From NCBI RefSeq assembly GCF_010093595.1, contig NW_022985446.1, positions 455,616 through 519,615 of the forward strand: a DNA stretch of 64,000 bases, given 5' to 3'. How positions within the stretch are numbered: position 1 is the stretch's first letter; every line of letters starts with the position of its first letter. Below, piece by piece: positions 45,567 through 57,869 of the stretch. The translations under genes were made by a program, and so were the position numbers. Below the pieces are notes generated by a model. It made no database searches and had not been told where the DNA came from. It saw only the letters and a program-made list of their open reading frames with translations. The stretch comes from Mytilinidion resinicola. Its lineage: Eukaryota; Ascomycota; Dothideomycetes; Mytilinidiales; Mytilinidiaceae.

Positions 45567-47055
45567 TCACCACTCCATTTTCCCTCTCTCGCCGCCGCCT
45601 CCAACAGCACAGGCAGCAGGCATACCTCCACCAGCGAGATCTTCGAGCTCTTTGCAGACTACAATACGTCAGCCCAACCCACCATTCCAGAGCCATACCC
45701 AGCAGAATCTAGAACACTCGACAGTACAAGCAAACAGACGTCACATACCTTGCTCCCCCCTCAAAAACTCCACACTCCTCCCCTCTCTTCTACTCCCCGG
45801 CATAATCTCCACCCCCCTCATCCTCTCCTCCCTCAAATGCCCCTTCAGCAGCGGTAGAAACTCATTCTGCTTACTCAACGGCCCGCTCTCCACCACCACG
45901 TAGCTGGACTCCAGTTTCCGAACCCACGCTGCGACGCCCTGCTCCAGCAGCTCGAGCTGCGCCCTAGGGGGCGCGGGTGCGAAGGAGGGCGCGGAGCTGT
46001 ACACGTCGCAGCGCACCGCCGTGCGTGCCGCGCTGAGTGGAAATGCGGTGAGGCACAGCCAAAGACTCGAGTCCGGAACCACTTTGAGCGTCGTGATAGG
46101 GGTGACATTCAGCGACGGAGGAGATGCGCTCCCGTCGACGAGCAGACGCAGGTACGCGAGCAAGCTAGCCGCGAGTGAGGCCGAGGTGCTGGATGCCGGC
46201 TGCAGCGCGAGCGCGCTCATAGGTTGCTGGGCTGCGTCGGGGTTGTCAGTAACGGGCCGCGATCAGTGGAGATGCATGATGCAGAATCGAGACAAACGGC
46301 ACGGTACCCAATAACCGTTAGCTTAGGAGTAGGGAAAATGCTTGTTTGGGACTAGGGAAGATGCTTGTTGGAGAGGAGAAGGTTAATCTTACCGGCTACT
46401 TTCCAATTGAAGTCGCCCTTCAGGTCCCACCCAGCAACCCACGAACCGCGAGCGTCGATGTTATGCTCATGGGCGAAAGCGACCAGGGACGCGCAGCTGG
46501 GTGGTTCGGGAGTTGGGCTGGCGTCGAGGTTGACGTGGATGAAGCCGCCCTTGTCGGTGCAGGTGTGGATAGCGAAGAGGCTATTTTGGGCCTTGTCGAA
46601 GCCGTCGATGCCGTCGAATTGGGGCGCTCTCAAAAGCTTTCCTTTCATGTCGTAGCTCCAGCCATGGTACTTGCAGGCGAGCACCGACGTAGATCCAGCG
46701 GCCTTCTTAGTGACCGTGTACGCACGATGGCGGCACACGTTGTGAAAGGCGCGCACGATATTGTCCTTTCCTAATATGATGAATATCGGGAATGTAGCCA
46801 GCTCCATCGCGACGTAGTCACCAGGCTTAGTGAAGCGGCTGCGATGCGCGACGCAGATCCATGTCTGGAGCGTTTAGTCAGGTACAAGATGGAGAGGGAG
46901 TCCAATCACAGCGGTACCTTGCTGAAGATGGCCCGTCTCTCGAGTAGGAACAGCTTGTCGTCGTCGTCGAAGACGTCGGCTTCTTTGGATACCTCCAATA
47001 CATCCAGTGAATCTACGCGTTTCTTGATGAAGACAGGTACCTCGGACAGACTCAT
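45567..47055 (-). CDS. Rieske-oxygenase family protein keeping the [2Fe-2S] domain but lacking the mononuclear iron site
   Basis: Four exons: 47055-46918, 46864-46393, 46231-45749 and 45658-45567. The introns are 53, 161 and 90 nt. About 394 aa. N-terminal half: LERRAIFSKTWICVAHRSRF, then the Rieske cluster ligands C90-x-H92 (VCRHRAYTV) and C110-x2-H113 (CKYHGWSYD), then APQFDGIDGFDK and GGFIHVNLDA. After GDFNWKVA the chain goes straight into SLLAYLRLLVDG..SLNVTPITTLKVVPDSSLWLCLTAFPLSAARTAVRCDVYS. The expected E-x-x-H-C-x-x-x-H iron-binding segment is absent, and the 161-nt intron holds no hidden copy. The last exon gives QVCKELEDLAGGG. It would handle electrons but probably cannot activate oxygen alone. 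The next gene upstream carries the missing site. Confidence 0.82.
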
Positions 47056-47708
47056 ATTGGATGGGATCGGGATGCGAGGTCGAGGAGCTTCTAGAATAAG
47101 ACTAGAAAGAGGGTGGAAGGTGCCAGCGTGGTCAGATGTGAGTTATTACATTCAGGTTGGGAAAGGGAAAGAGAAAGAGATGAAGTAGCACAATGGCTGA
47201 AGCACAGTCCTCTGACCCCATTTCAATGGCTGCGAGGGGTGCACAGGAGTGAGGTGCAGCGTGCCCAACAGACACTGCGTATGTTCTAGACTAGAGCGAG
47301 GGGGCACTGATTGGGCGATATGGACGTGCTGGAGGGCCACCAGGCTGCACCGCGACGGTAGCATATCGTCACGACCTCACAGAAACGCTGGTGTTGATGA
47401 GCGCTGGGGGTAGCGGGAGCAGCAAGGTTCGCGATTCATGGTGCAGCTTCGCCGTACTTCCCAATCTAGCCATCAAGTCCCGATTGCCGATGCCGTTAGC
47501 GGGCGCTGGCCGTCGGCACTGTGAAGATCGGCACGGCATCGATGCATAATACGGCTGATTTCATGGTGATAGATTGCTACACATGTCGAGTATCGAGATA
47601 TGAGCCTTGAACCGAAACATCCGAGCGGGGCGGCGCCACGACACGGACACCCACCCGCCGATCCCAGTCTGCATGGCCTTGGAAAAGGACCCACCTGCAG
47701 TCGAACCC
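47056..47708. other. intergenic between the two Rieske-family genes
   Basis: 653 bp with stop codons in all useful frames. No Rieske-family coding sequence bridges the two genes. It should contain the promoter of the downstream gene. Confidence 0.45.
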
Positions 47709-48874
47709 TTACGAACTCGCTGGCTCTACGAGGCTAGAGCGCGCCACGTGGTTGAGACTGGCAGCAGCCTTCGCCTGCGGCCCGGCCCCCTTGTCCGTCT
47801 CATGCTGAGTGCACACTAGATCGAACACCCGCTGCTGGTAGACTTCATTGGCTCATTAGTACATGTGCCAATGCTGCTCAAAAAAATGCACTTACAGACG
47901 ACGCCCGTTTCCTTGATTGGATTGAGGATGCCCTCTGTGTAGACCCCCTTTTCGAGGTTCCCCTGAGCCTTCTCGCAGAGCTCGTAGTCTTCCATAGCAA
48001 CCTGTCGAACGAATTTGAAGTAGTCCTCGAACTTGTCGCCATCTTCCTTGTGGTAGTAGTCGAATTCCATTCTGGTGACGCCCGGTTTGTCTGTAGGGCA
48101 GACTCTGAACGAGGACATTCCTCCGCCATACACGTTCAGGGTGCAGTTGGGGAAGAAGTAGAGGAAGAGACCATCGTTTGGCTTCTTCGGATCAGCTATG
48201 TGCTGAGAGAAGTTCTTGTGGTTGAACACCGTGTAGAACGTTGGCGGGTAGTACACGGAGAATGACGGGTGGGTGTATTGGCAGTGAAGACACTCTTGAT
48301 ACCCGTCGACCCTGTTGTTCATCAGCGAACTGTTCTGGAGCTAAAACGAGTCTCCTTACATCGTCTTCCAGTTGAAGTTGCCCTCATACTTGATGCTGCG
48401 GCGATAGGGCAGTTTAGTGAAGTCTACCCTCTTCAGCAAGCTCTCCAGGTCTGGGAAGAAGTCTTGGAATGCAGGCGCGTTGTCCGAAATCGTCGTAAAC
48501 AGGAGGCCCGTCACGGTCAAGTGGCTTCGCAATTGTTTGCCCTGGTTACGGTCAAGAACAGTCTCTATCGGAGCACAACGAGAAGGCCACCAACGTCTGT
48601 CGCTGTATAGACTTTGATATCTCGCGGGTCATCAGAGTTCTTAGTAACGATGAGCTTCACCTGGGCCATCTCATAGTCGACCTTCTCTCCCACAATCTGG
48701 AAGCGAGTCACGGGTCCCAGAAGATACCATGCCTGGACGCAGTTAGCGCCAGAGCTCAAGCGGCGGCTGCTCCCTTCGACGGCTTACCTTCAAAAACACG
48801 GCACGACGCTCAAGCTGATACAGCGGCGGGCTACAGTACCAGGACGCTGGGAGAGTTCTCGCGAGCGAAGACAT
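47709..48874 (-). CDS. Rieske-oxygenase family protein keeping the mononuclear iron site but lacking the [2Fe-2S] ligands
   Basis: Five exons: 48874-48788, 48732-48595, 48541-48360, 48311-47896 and 47842-47709. The introns are 55, 53, 48 and 53 nt; the second has an unusual GTTGGT donor. About 318 aa. It begins [40 protein letters not shown], like the start of choline-monooxygenase-type alpha subunits. Where the Rieske domain should follow (after DPRDIKVYTATD), it jumps to GKQLRSHLTVTGLLFTTISD, with no CxH or CxxH. The catalytic domain is intact: NWKTMVDGYQECLHCQYTHP (H145, H150), and D244 in MEDYELCEK is the probable third ligand. C-terminus: FYQQRVFDLVCTQHE. It could bind iron but needs electrons from elsewhere. 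Confidence 0.82.
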
Positions 48875-51800
48875 GGAGACAGATGAAGGTATTTCCACAG
48901 GCCTAACAGCGAGTATTGTTGAGATGGAAAAGCCACATATTATATTCGTGATGAAGATGATGTGGCCCTAGCTGATTTCAATCAGTGACGAAACCAGATA
49001 GGGATAAAACGTCCAGGAGTAGGTCCACATTCAACGCCAGCGCTGCAAGTGTGTAGCCATTGGATTCCCCAGGGACTAAGTTGGTCGGAGCGCGATGAAG
49101 AATCCAAGAGTTGACTATGATGCTTATCGCGTCATGGAATGGTTGCCACGAGATGCCTTGTGTGTCGCCCTACTGCAGCTGATTGGGCTAGTGCGAAGTG
49201 GCGTAAGAGCTTGAGACAGATGGGCCTATTGGTTCAGAATTGAAGTTTGAAATCGAGCCTTTTCCTAACCGGTACGCTAGGCGTCGGATGCAGTGGGATG
49301 GTTAAGGTCCAGGGGCTTATCGTAGAAGCTCCAGAACGCAGACCGTGGGTCCTCTCCACCATGGTTGCCATGATGCCTACCATCGCAGGCGATCCTAGGA
49401 ACACAGCCGAACCTCACGAACAGCAAGCGTTGGATCTCCTCCGCCATGCACAATTGGCTCATCAGAAACAGCTGGAGATGCTCGGGTTGGATCGGGGCTG
49501 GATGTACGATGGACCAATCTCGCGGGGCGGTGCCGTCTCCATGCTGTGGCAGAGCAGGTGTGGCCGTCAGGTGAGTGCAGTACGCTCAGCTATAGGTCAG
49601 CGTTGGGTCCCGAGGACAAAACTGCGTCTGGAGTGCAGATGGGAGACGAGGGCGCGTCTCCTGGAACGAGATGAGGTTGGTGGACGGCGCATCCCGGTGG
49701 TGGCCCATTCCGGTGTGGCCGATTACTCAGCAGCTTCCGTGTATATCTTACCTACCTTCTCACGGCCTAGCCACACCACCACCATACAATACATGCTCTC
49801 TTCCTGCATACCGAGCGCTCATCATACCGGACACGATGGCGCCGCCCAACCCATGCCCTCTGCGGCCCAAAGCTGCAATCTGAAGATTCGCACCAGAAAA
49901 GAAAGCTCCGCACCCCCTCCACCCCCCACAACCCGCTGCTCCTTGCATTCGTCGACAGTTACACTGGCCCGCCTGGCCGCACATATATTGAAGCCAACAG
50001 AGCTGATGGGACGGCATCTGCGTCCCAAGTGTCCTCGCGCTGGGCCTCGTCTGCGTTGATCTTCTTTATGGCTGCAGCGGCCCGTTCTCGACACCCGTCC
50101 TAACGCTGATCCATGCTGTGCACGCAGACAGCTGCACCAAGACTTGACGAAACCTGTCCCATGGTACACTCTTCCATAGCCCTTTTTCCTGTTTCTGAGT
50201 TAAGATTCACCAGCACACCAAGACACCAGGACCCTTTCCCCCCTGACTCCCCGTGATCCAATAGGAACGCTTCCCATCGCCTGGCAGACAGTTCGTCGTC
50301 TCTTCAAGAGGGGCCTCGGAAACGGGACGGGCCAGCCGCTTTAACGAGCGTCCAGCCTCCACCAACTTTGCGCCCCGTCCAATGGCGCTTCGTACCCTAC
50401 ATTCATCCCGAGATCCAGCAGAGCAGCTCCCCTCCAAAGCTCGTTCATGTAGTATCAGTCCAATGGCCGTCATTCACCAGGGGAATTCATTGCCAGTATA
50501 GGATTGGCTTCGGACGATTTCCGTGGTCATCTTCTCACCTGATTGCGGCATCCGGCGACATCATCTATGTGGATGCCAATCATCCCAAGAGTAGGCAGCC
50601 AGGTGACAGGTACTCCTTCCTTGCTTTTGGGCTGAAGCACAACAGAGCCGTACTCTGTCGAACCTTGCTCCATTGCTAGACGTCCCGAACTCGGAGACCC
50701 AGGTATTTCGTATGCGAGGCTGGGCGCACGATACATTAGTGCTCCCAGGAGCCCACTTGCCGCTCCTCTTAACGACGAATAGCCTGGGCTCGAATGTCGC
50801 CTCGAAATTTCAAAGTCCCAAAGGACGGGTCTGACGACCAAAGTAGTGACCACGTGTCCGCCAAGACGAATTGCAGCCCAAGTAGCTCCTGTATCTTCAG
50901 TGCCAGCACCACTTACCCTTGCTTCTCATGCCGACCCTCTTACTATGAACCGATAACAACATGATCGCATACGAGACCAAGGACCTTGACTACCATAGAC
51001 CGGCTCTCAATGGTCCTTCTCAAACTCCTCACGTCGATCGTTCGTGGCCATCTTTACCTTCACGAGAAGCACAATCCGGAGATCCACTACCGACTACCAG
51101 GGCCATCAATTTCGTCTCCAATATCTGCAAGCCGTGTCACCAGCCACCCCTGCTATCACGGAACCTCAATGTTGCGGACTACGGCGAGGGCGGCCACACG
51201 TCAAATCCCCCAACCCGCCATTACACCGCCGACGGGTCGAAGACGTGTGCGGTGATAGGTTCCACGTTGGCGTAGTCACACAGGTACCTTGATGGTCGCA
51301 ATCTGCCTTCAGGCGGCGCAAGATGATATTCCGATAGAGGACAAGGAACATCCTCGCTGAGGAAGGCCAGCGCATCGCGATAAAGTTTCATAATGTTGTT
51401 GGGGAGAAATTAGGCCCTACAAGACGTCACTTGAATGCAGATTGTAGTGTTATTGCCACGGGTCGGACGTTGTGCCAGTGAGGTTGGAAGCGGTCAGCTG
51501 TACGACTGTTCCGGAGTCGAGAGAGGACTCGTGACGCACTTCGTGTGAGTGATGAACGTGCTAGATTCGATACTCCGTACCTACGACGTCGACGACGACG
51601 AAAGGAAAGGTGGCAGAATGTAAAACAGAGGACCGGTGCTAGAAGATGGGGAGAGCGCGCATTCAAAACAGTGACGTAGGTAATTTTATTCATCATAGCA
51701 TCTTATGTAAATCCAAGAACGTACCCTCCATCCCGGCACTAATGTAAGGATAATCAACATATCGAACCGCATGAAAGCCGATTTACTAGACTCCGCGTGA

Positions 51801-52531
51801 CCACGTCTACACCACGTCCTCACATCGCGTAGCTACATAGCGTAACCCCCTTCCTAGCACTAAGGCGAGAAGAAGTAACGAATCGAACCGCGTGGAACTG
51901 GAACCTCCCAGACTCTGGCGAGCTCAGAGGAAGGCTCCATGTATATACGTCGCGGCTACGCAGCGTAACCTATTCCTGGCACTAAAGTGAGAAGAAGTCA
52001 CGAATCGAACCGCGTGGAAAGGAAAATTGGTAGACGACGCGTGTAACGCAGCGTGAGCGGGTTTCGTGCGGGAAACGGGAGAAATGGCGACAGATCGAAT
52101 AGCGGAGGAAGTTCACACGAGGGCGTGAGCAGTACTAGGTCCCGTAAGTCTGGGCACAAGATGTACCGAGAGGGTCCTAGTTACGAGATAATCTGATTTC
52201 CACCGCGTCAGCGTTTTGCGAGTTTTCGAACCCCCAAAGCGGCAACCCAAGCAGCGAGGAATGGATGCGCATAGACTTTTCGGCACAATCAGGTACTACA
52301 CTGGGACTGGCTCTGCAACAACTCTTGAGAATGATACGACTCTCGTATGAATAATCGCTTTATAAAATCGTGTCATCTACGTTAACTTCAGATAGTCGTA
52401 AACCGTACCCGACCCATGACCTTTACCCTCCAAGCAAGAAACGCTCATCCCTCGATCTGGTATCCAAAACGCCAGGGCCATAACTTCGACAAAACCACTA
52501 AGATGCCTCGAAAGATACGTACCTCGGCCAC
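48875..52531. other. 3.7 kb gene-poor stretch
   Basis: No supported gene. The longest ORF (49247-50059, plus strand, 270 aa) lacks any motif and has mixed composition. The right end (51.5-52.0 kb) is occupied by a tandem repeat. The stretch separates the Rieske pair from the second regulator gene and could mark the edge of the cluster. Confidence 0.45.
51545..52030 (-). repeat. ~121 bp tandem repeat array, left copy
   Basis: The decamer ATCGAACCGC occurs at 51761-51770, 51882-51891 and 52004-52013, spaced 121 and 122 bp, inside longer diverged units containing CACTAA..GAGAAGAAGT and TAGC.ACAT.GCGTAACC. A more diverged unit lies at about 51546-51665. The units reappear reverse-complemented at 57985-58440. 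On the minus strand each unit carries GCGGTTCGAT, close to the B box (GGTTCGANTCC) of RNA polymerase III genes, so tRNA-derived SINE fragments are possible. Confidence 0.7.
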
Positions 52532-54748
52532 TCACCCCATCGTAGTCTCCCACCCGTTCTCAATCATAACGTCCATCCAATACACATCCCCCGCCTCACT
52601 GCCGGTCAAGTTCTTCGTCTCGTCCAACCTTCTCCATGTCGCTCTCACGATATCTAGACACACGTAGATAGGCTTCGGCGGCAGGATGTGCAGAAAACTC
52701 GTTAGTCTGCCCTCGATAAGCTGGCGCGCGCGAGAGACCTCGATCGCCCGGTGGGATAGCGGGACCTCGGCGGCATTAAAGGCTGAGGCCCCACTCCCGC
52801 CAACATGTCTAGGGGCATCAAAGTAGGCGTGAAACCCGGCTAGGGGAGTTATGACCCTACCATCGCTTGATCGTGCCGTGAACTGTGACACGAAAGCTGC
52901 GGCCGGATCAATGATTGGCGTCGATGGAGGCGGATCTGGCTCGAATCTGAGCTCGCTGCAGCTCGCTACGAGTAAAAAGGGCTGGAAATCTCGAGTGCCG
53001 GATTCCAGTGGTATCTCTTTTAGTAGACTTAGGGTTTCCAGTGCAAAGACGGTAAGCCACTCGTTCCGTCTCTCTCTGTTCTCCTCGGCTTGATCTTTCT
53101 CGTAATCGTCGATTGATGATGCGGGCGAAAAGGGGTCGAGCTCGTCTCGTGATGAAAGAGGTGGGAGCCTGCGCCTCAGGAGATCAGGGAAGACGCGGTA
53201 GAGTTGCACCAGCCCTGTTCTCCTATACACCTCAGCGAGACTGAGGAGATGCCATACCGGCGTCTCGCGGTCCTCTGGGCTCACGACCTCGTGCTCGGTT
53301 GGGTAGCTGAATTCTAGCAATCGAAGCTCAAGCTCGGTTGCACGTGCCACGGCTTTTTGCAGCTTCGAGATATGGGCCTCTGTAGTGAAGGAGCGTGAGT
53401 GAGCGAGTTTCCGCTGCTGCCGAATCACACGCCCGACCTCTTGCACTACATACTGACAGTCACGGGCAACGCCGGTCCAGGGGTGCGGAACCTGCCGCGA
53501 CGGTTGGACAGGATTTGGCTCGAGAGGTTCGCGCATGGGGTCTAGGCTGTTATTGTCTGCCATATAGGACAAGAGCATCTCCCAGTATATCAAAGACTCT
53601 TCGAAAAAGTGGTAGTTGTTCCCGCCTTTGGGCATTTTACCTGAGGCAGCCATGGACTCTAGGCGCTTGCGTGCGAGGTTGAAGAAGGGGAGCCCGAGAT
53701 CGTTGGGATCATGCCACGAGGACGTACCGCCAAGCATTAACAGCGCGAGAAGGGACTTGTGATCGAATTGGTCTTCGTTGTTATTGAGCTCTGCGATGGC
53801 TTCGGCGCGAAGTTGGCGGCCGACTGGGGCGAGATGTGGGAAGTTGTCGAGAAGACTGGCAGCTGCCATGCTTTGAAGGGTGTAGTATATGACTTTTGAC
53901 GACCCCCAGAGCTGAGATACCGTGGAACGAAAGGGATTCATCTGGCTATCGTAGCAGGAAAAGACCTGCGCGGTTTCCTTGAAGTAGAATTCGGTCAGGA
54001 TGGAAGAAACATCGTTGAGAGCCGCGCCTATGGGGAGTTTGACGGATTGGCGGAGGTTGAATATGGACGGTGGAGAGGGCGGTCTCTTCGGGCGCTTTCG
54101 AGATGTCGTGATGGCAGTGCTCTCTGGATCTGATGTTTGATTTGTGGTTTGCGTATTAGTGACAGATGACGGCCTCGCATCTCTTGCTGGTGTAGCTGCA
54201 GAAGATAATGGTACCATGTGCTGTTCAAAATCAAAATTTGGGATTCCGCTAATTCCCATGGATTCGTCGTCCATCTCCGGGAAGAGTCTGTTGAAGGTGA
54301 AGTCTAGCACACCCATACCTAGCTCTATCTCTAGCGGTACCTCTCTATCGCCCAGGGATTCTCCGTCAAATGGATGGGTTTGTTCCGATTCCAGGTTCAA
54401 TCCTCCGTTGTGCACAGGTGTATCCAACTCCTCCAATCGCGCCCTAGGCCGGCTGCTCTTAGCACTATCTTGTCCCTGCTTGACCGCCTCGTCCCCGGTA
54501 GTCGAATTGAAGACCTCATATTTGGTAGACCATTTCAGGTTCTGCACATATCCCGGGCATTGCACGCCGACTCGCACACATCGTCCGCAGGCAGGCTTCG
54601 CTTCGTCGCACTTGAGCTGTGGAAAGTCAGCCTTCTGTCGCTATCCTTCTGGCGCGGTTCTCCGACTCACACGCTGGCCTTTGCACCTGGAGCAGCCATT
54701 CCGGGACTTCTTCGCCCGTCGCATTGGGGCCCGTTCTTGTGGCAGCAT
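52532..54748 (-). CDS. Zn2Cys6 transcription factor, second
   Basis: Two exons, 54748-54671 and 54616-52532, with a 54-nt intron (GTGAGT..CACAG) inside the zinc cluster. About 720 aa. The rebuilt N-terminus MLPQERAPMRRAKKSRNGCSRCKGQRLKCDEAKPACGRCVRVGVQCPGY has the full six-Cys motif with a basic arm. The remainder carries the fungal transcription factor middle-homology domain (Fungal_trans_2-like): VSSILTEFYFKETAQVFSCYDS, YYTLQSMAAASLLDNFPHLAPVGRQLRAEAIAEL and TGLVQLYRVFPDLL. An in-frame stop lies upstream of the ATG. Its nearest neighbours are the tandem repeat on one side and the carboxylesterase, divergently arranged, on the other. Whether it belongs to the NRPS cluster is open. Confidence 0.9.
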
Positions 54749-55641
54749 CTTCAATCCGGCCAATGCATCGGGAAGACGATGGCTAGGTCATAGTGATCAT
54801 TCGCAGCTGTGTTTGAGTTGTTCAGGCTTCAGAAGCGCGGGCCCTGCGGAGAAAGGCGGCGGCAGGGTATACAGAGGGCTGGGTCCGGCCCGAGACGAGT
54901 CAGGCCGTTAGCAGAAGCTTGGTATTGGACTTCTGCAGTTGGTGGTGAGAGCAAATCCATCGTGATCGATGGTAGCGACGTCTGAACTCGAAATGGAGGG
55001 CTAAGTGTGCATATTGAGATGTACGTGAATGGTGAAGGACGGGAGAGGTCTACGGAGACGATGTCGGGAGAAAACCCACGGGCCCCGGGTTGTGCAACAC
55101 CGATCTATATACCTTCACTCCTCTCCCTGCTATCATCAATCATCGCGAGTAGACACCATCGCGTGTTGTCCTTCCGCATGGCAATCGTCTCAACAACCTC
55201 AACTTCCCGTCGGATCAACACCATGCCAAGGAGTGGGATAATCGCTTTCAGGGTCCAAAGTGTGTAGCAGGGATATAGTAGTCTATGCCCAATTTTAACA
55301 TCGATTGCGAACGCTAGTCTCTGCAGCCCGCACGGGTCCGTCGATAAGAGGCACGCCAGCATCTCCATGAACGTCTCGACAGCTTCAACGTCTCCGCATC
55401 TTGAAGCTGTCTTCCGGCGCTGCTTGTACCATTGCGGGTAAACATCGCGATCTCAACTGTGGAACATCAGAAGTAGCGTGTATCGGGCGGTAGAGGCCGG
55501 TCGTGCATCCAGAGTCGGGTTTCCAATAGAAGAACAAAGTGTTCATTGTTCACCTCTGCTAGACCTTCATATCTATCCCTTCAGTATCTGAAGCCTCCAT
55601 TTTTCATATTCTATCATTAGTGCTTTTCTCGTTCAATCACC
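54749..55641. promoter_or_regulatory. divergent promoter region of regulator and esterase
   Basis: No gene seen. The T/C-rich stretch before 55641 looks like the esterase leader. GGGTCCGGCCCGAGAC at about 54876-54891 is loosely like the cluster motif but lacks the CGGATCCG core. Confidence 0.35.
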
Positions 55642-57869
55642 ATGACTTCCGCACAAGACGTGAAAGTAATCACAAAAGTGTCTCTCAATGTCCCTGAGCT
55701 AGGAGAGATCACTGGTATCTGCTTCGATGGAAAGACCACCCAGTATATGGGCATACCCTATGCCACAGTCCCTGGCCGCTTCCGACGACCTCAGCCGGCA
55801 GCAGTACCATGGCCAGACCAGAAATGGGATGGGACCAAGGTCGGGTAAGTCGTTCTATTTCAACTCTCTCTCTCTCGCATGGAAACCCTACGAACCGGCG
55901 CTTTCGTCTCCTATCACCTTCGCACTCCTCAATGTCCATAGACTTCGCTTTACATATTCTACTTCAATTCACACGCGTCAATTTTAACTCTTCCTCAATT
56001 CACACACCTCATTTCGCACCTAATTTCACTCACCTCAATTCATACACCTCAATTCATACACCTAAATTCATACACCTAAATTCCATACACCTAAATTCCA
56101 TACACATCAGTCCCTATCATCTCAACGGCTCCAAAATCCTACTGCCACTAATTAGAACAAGACCATTCCCCTCCCAACCCCCTCGCGACTTCTACCCCAT
56201 CCCCAATCCATCCCGCCCCTGGCTCTCCGATGCCCCTACAACATCGTCTACTGACTGCCTGTCCATGAACATATCCGTACCTTCCCCTCCCTCCCCCATC
56301 CCAACTCCTCAAAAGTACCCCGTAATGCTCTTCCTCCACGGTGGCGCCTTCGTCTACGCCGCGGGCGGCGCAGCAATCTATGACGGCCGCATACTCTCCG
56401 AGATATCCGCAAAGCTCGATATGCCTACCATCATCATATCGATTAATTTCAGATTGGGGCTGTTTGGCTTTCTAGCAAGCGAGGAGATACGGGAGTATAA
56501 CGCCGAGCACGGGGAGGACGGGGTCGGCAACTACGGGATCTGGGACCAGGTGGATGCGTTGCGGTGGGTGCAGCGGTTCATCGGGGGATTTGGGGGAGAC
56601 AAAGAGCGGGTGACATTGTTTGGACAATCGGCTGGAGGAGGTACGCTTCCCGCTTCCCCTGCTCTCCATTCCCATAACCCGCACACATGATAAGAAGTCG
56701 CGGACACAATTGAGGATATGCTAATCATGTGTACAGTATCTGCAAACATCCACCTCCTACGAAACGAGCCCCTCTTCTCCCGCGCCATCATCCAATCCGG
56801 CCTCCTCCCCCTCTGCGGCGTCCTCACCCCCTCGCAATACCAATCCATCTACAACAAAACCCTCACCCACCTCGCCATCCCTTCCTCCCTCTCCCCGCGC
56901 GAGCGCCTCCTCCGGCTGATCAACACCCCAGAGGAAGCACTCACCGCCGCCATGGTCCCCGTGCTCGTCACGCCCGTCATCACCCTCTCGCCCTGCGACG
57001 ACGGCGTGCTGATCGGCGGCCCCATGCCCACCTACTCGCAGTACTCCGCGTTCGCCGTGCCGCCGTGGTGCGGCGCCGCCATGCTCGGCGACGTGCGCCA
57101 CGAGTGCGTGATCTGGAACAAAGCCTTCCGCGCGCTCCCACCCACCGCCCTCGTCGCCAAGATCCGCCGCGTGCTCGACCCCTCGCGCCCGCACCGCCGC
57201 TACTCAAACGCCGTCTACCCGCCGACGGCCGCGCAGACCATCATCGCGCTGTACGGCTTGCGCGAGGATATGACCCAGAACGACCTCTTCTGGGCGACCG
57301 AGCGCATGACGACCGACGCGCTGTACTCGCTCGTGAACTTCAAGGCGCTGCGCGCGCAGCCGCGCATGCTGGGGTATCATTTCGACGTGCCGAGTCCGTT
57401 TGAGAATGAGTGGGGTGGGTTGGCGCATCATAGTCTGGATAATGTGTATGTGTGGGGGCTGCTGAAGGAGAGGTTGCCGGGGAAGCATCAGCGAGTGAGT
57501 GAGCTTATGAGTAAGTGCTGGGTCGAGTTTGCGAATGGGAAGGAGCCGTGGGGGAGTTTCGGGGAGGGAGGGAGGGTTATGGTGTTTGGGGGTGCGTTGG
57601 ACGGGGATCGAGATGGGAAGGGGAAAGGGGAGGTGGTGGAGGCGTACTCGCAGCTTAGGACGCCGGAGGAGGATAGAGACAGGGGGTATGAGCGGTGGGA
57701 GGCTATCGAGAAAGCAGGGCTTGTGGACGCGTTTTATGATCTCGCGGTGGAGTTGTGCATGCGGCAGGAGGAGATTTGCGATGAGGGGGTGGTGAGTGAG
57801 GCGCTGACAGTCGAGGGAATGGAGAAGTATGGGATTGTGCCTGTGGGTGTGGAGAGGGCGTGGTCTTAG
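55642..57869 (+). CDS. type B carboxylesterase/lipase
   Basis: Three exons: 55642-55844, 56156-56640 and 56737-57869. The introns are 311 nt (GTAAGT..ATTAG) and 96 nt (GTACGC..TACAG). About 606 aa. Typical blocks: YMGIPYATVPGRFRRPQPA, DCLSMNISVPSP, VMLFLHGGAFVYAAGG (oxyanion hole), GNYGIWDQVDALRWVQRFIGGFGGDKERVTLFGQSAGG with the nucleophile Ser near residue 226, then LHSRAIIQSG-type sequence after the second splice. No signal peptide, so probably intracellular. It hydrolyses an ester substrate that cannot be deduced. The first intron is long for this genome because it contains a minisatellite. Third exon very GC-rich. Confidence 0.9.
55963..56106. repeat. intronic minisatellite, 14-bp unit
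   Basis: Units of the form CACCTAAATTCATA, sometimes with an extra C (ATTCCATA), repeat head to tail. The core at 56031-56106 is nearly perfect, with degenerate copies upstream to about 55963. It lies wholly within intron 1 of the carboxylesterase gene and accounts for its length. Confidence 0.8.

Noticed and set aside
45567..48874. A single gene spanning both Rieske-family segments
   Set aside because: The upstream gene reaches its own family-like C-terminus and stop at 47709. The downstream gene has its own ATG and N-terminal LERRAIF block. Stops fill the 653-bp gap.
49247..50059. 270-aa plus-strand ORF in the gene-poor stretch
   Set aside because: No ATG at the frame start, no family motif, mixed low-complexity composition and no splice support. 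Most likely chance.
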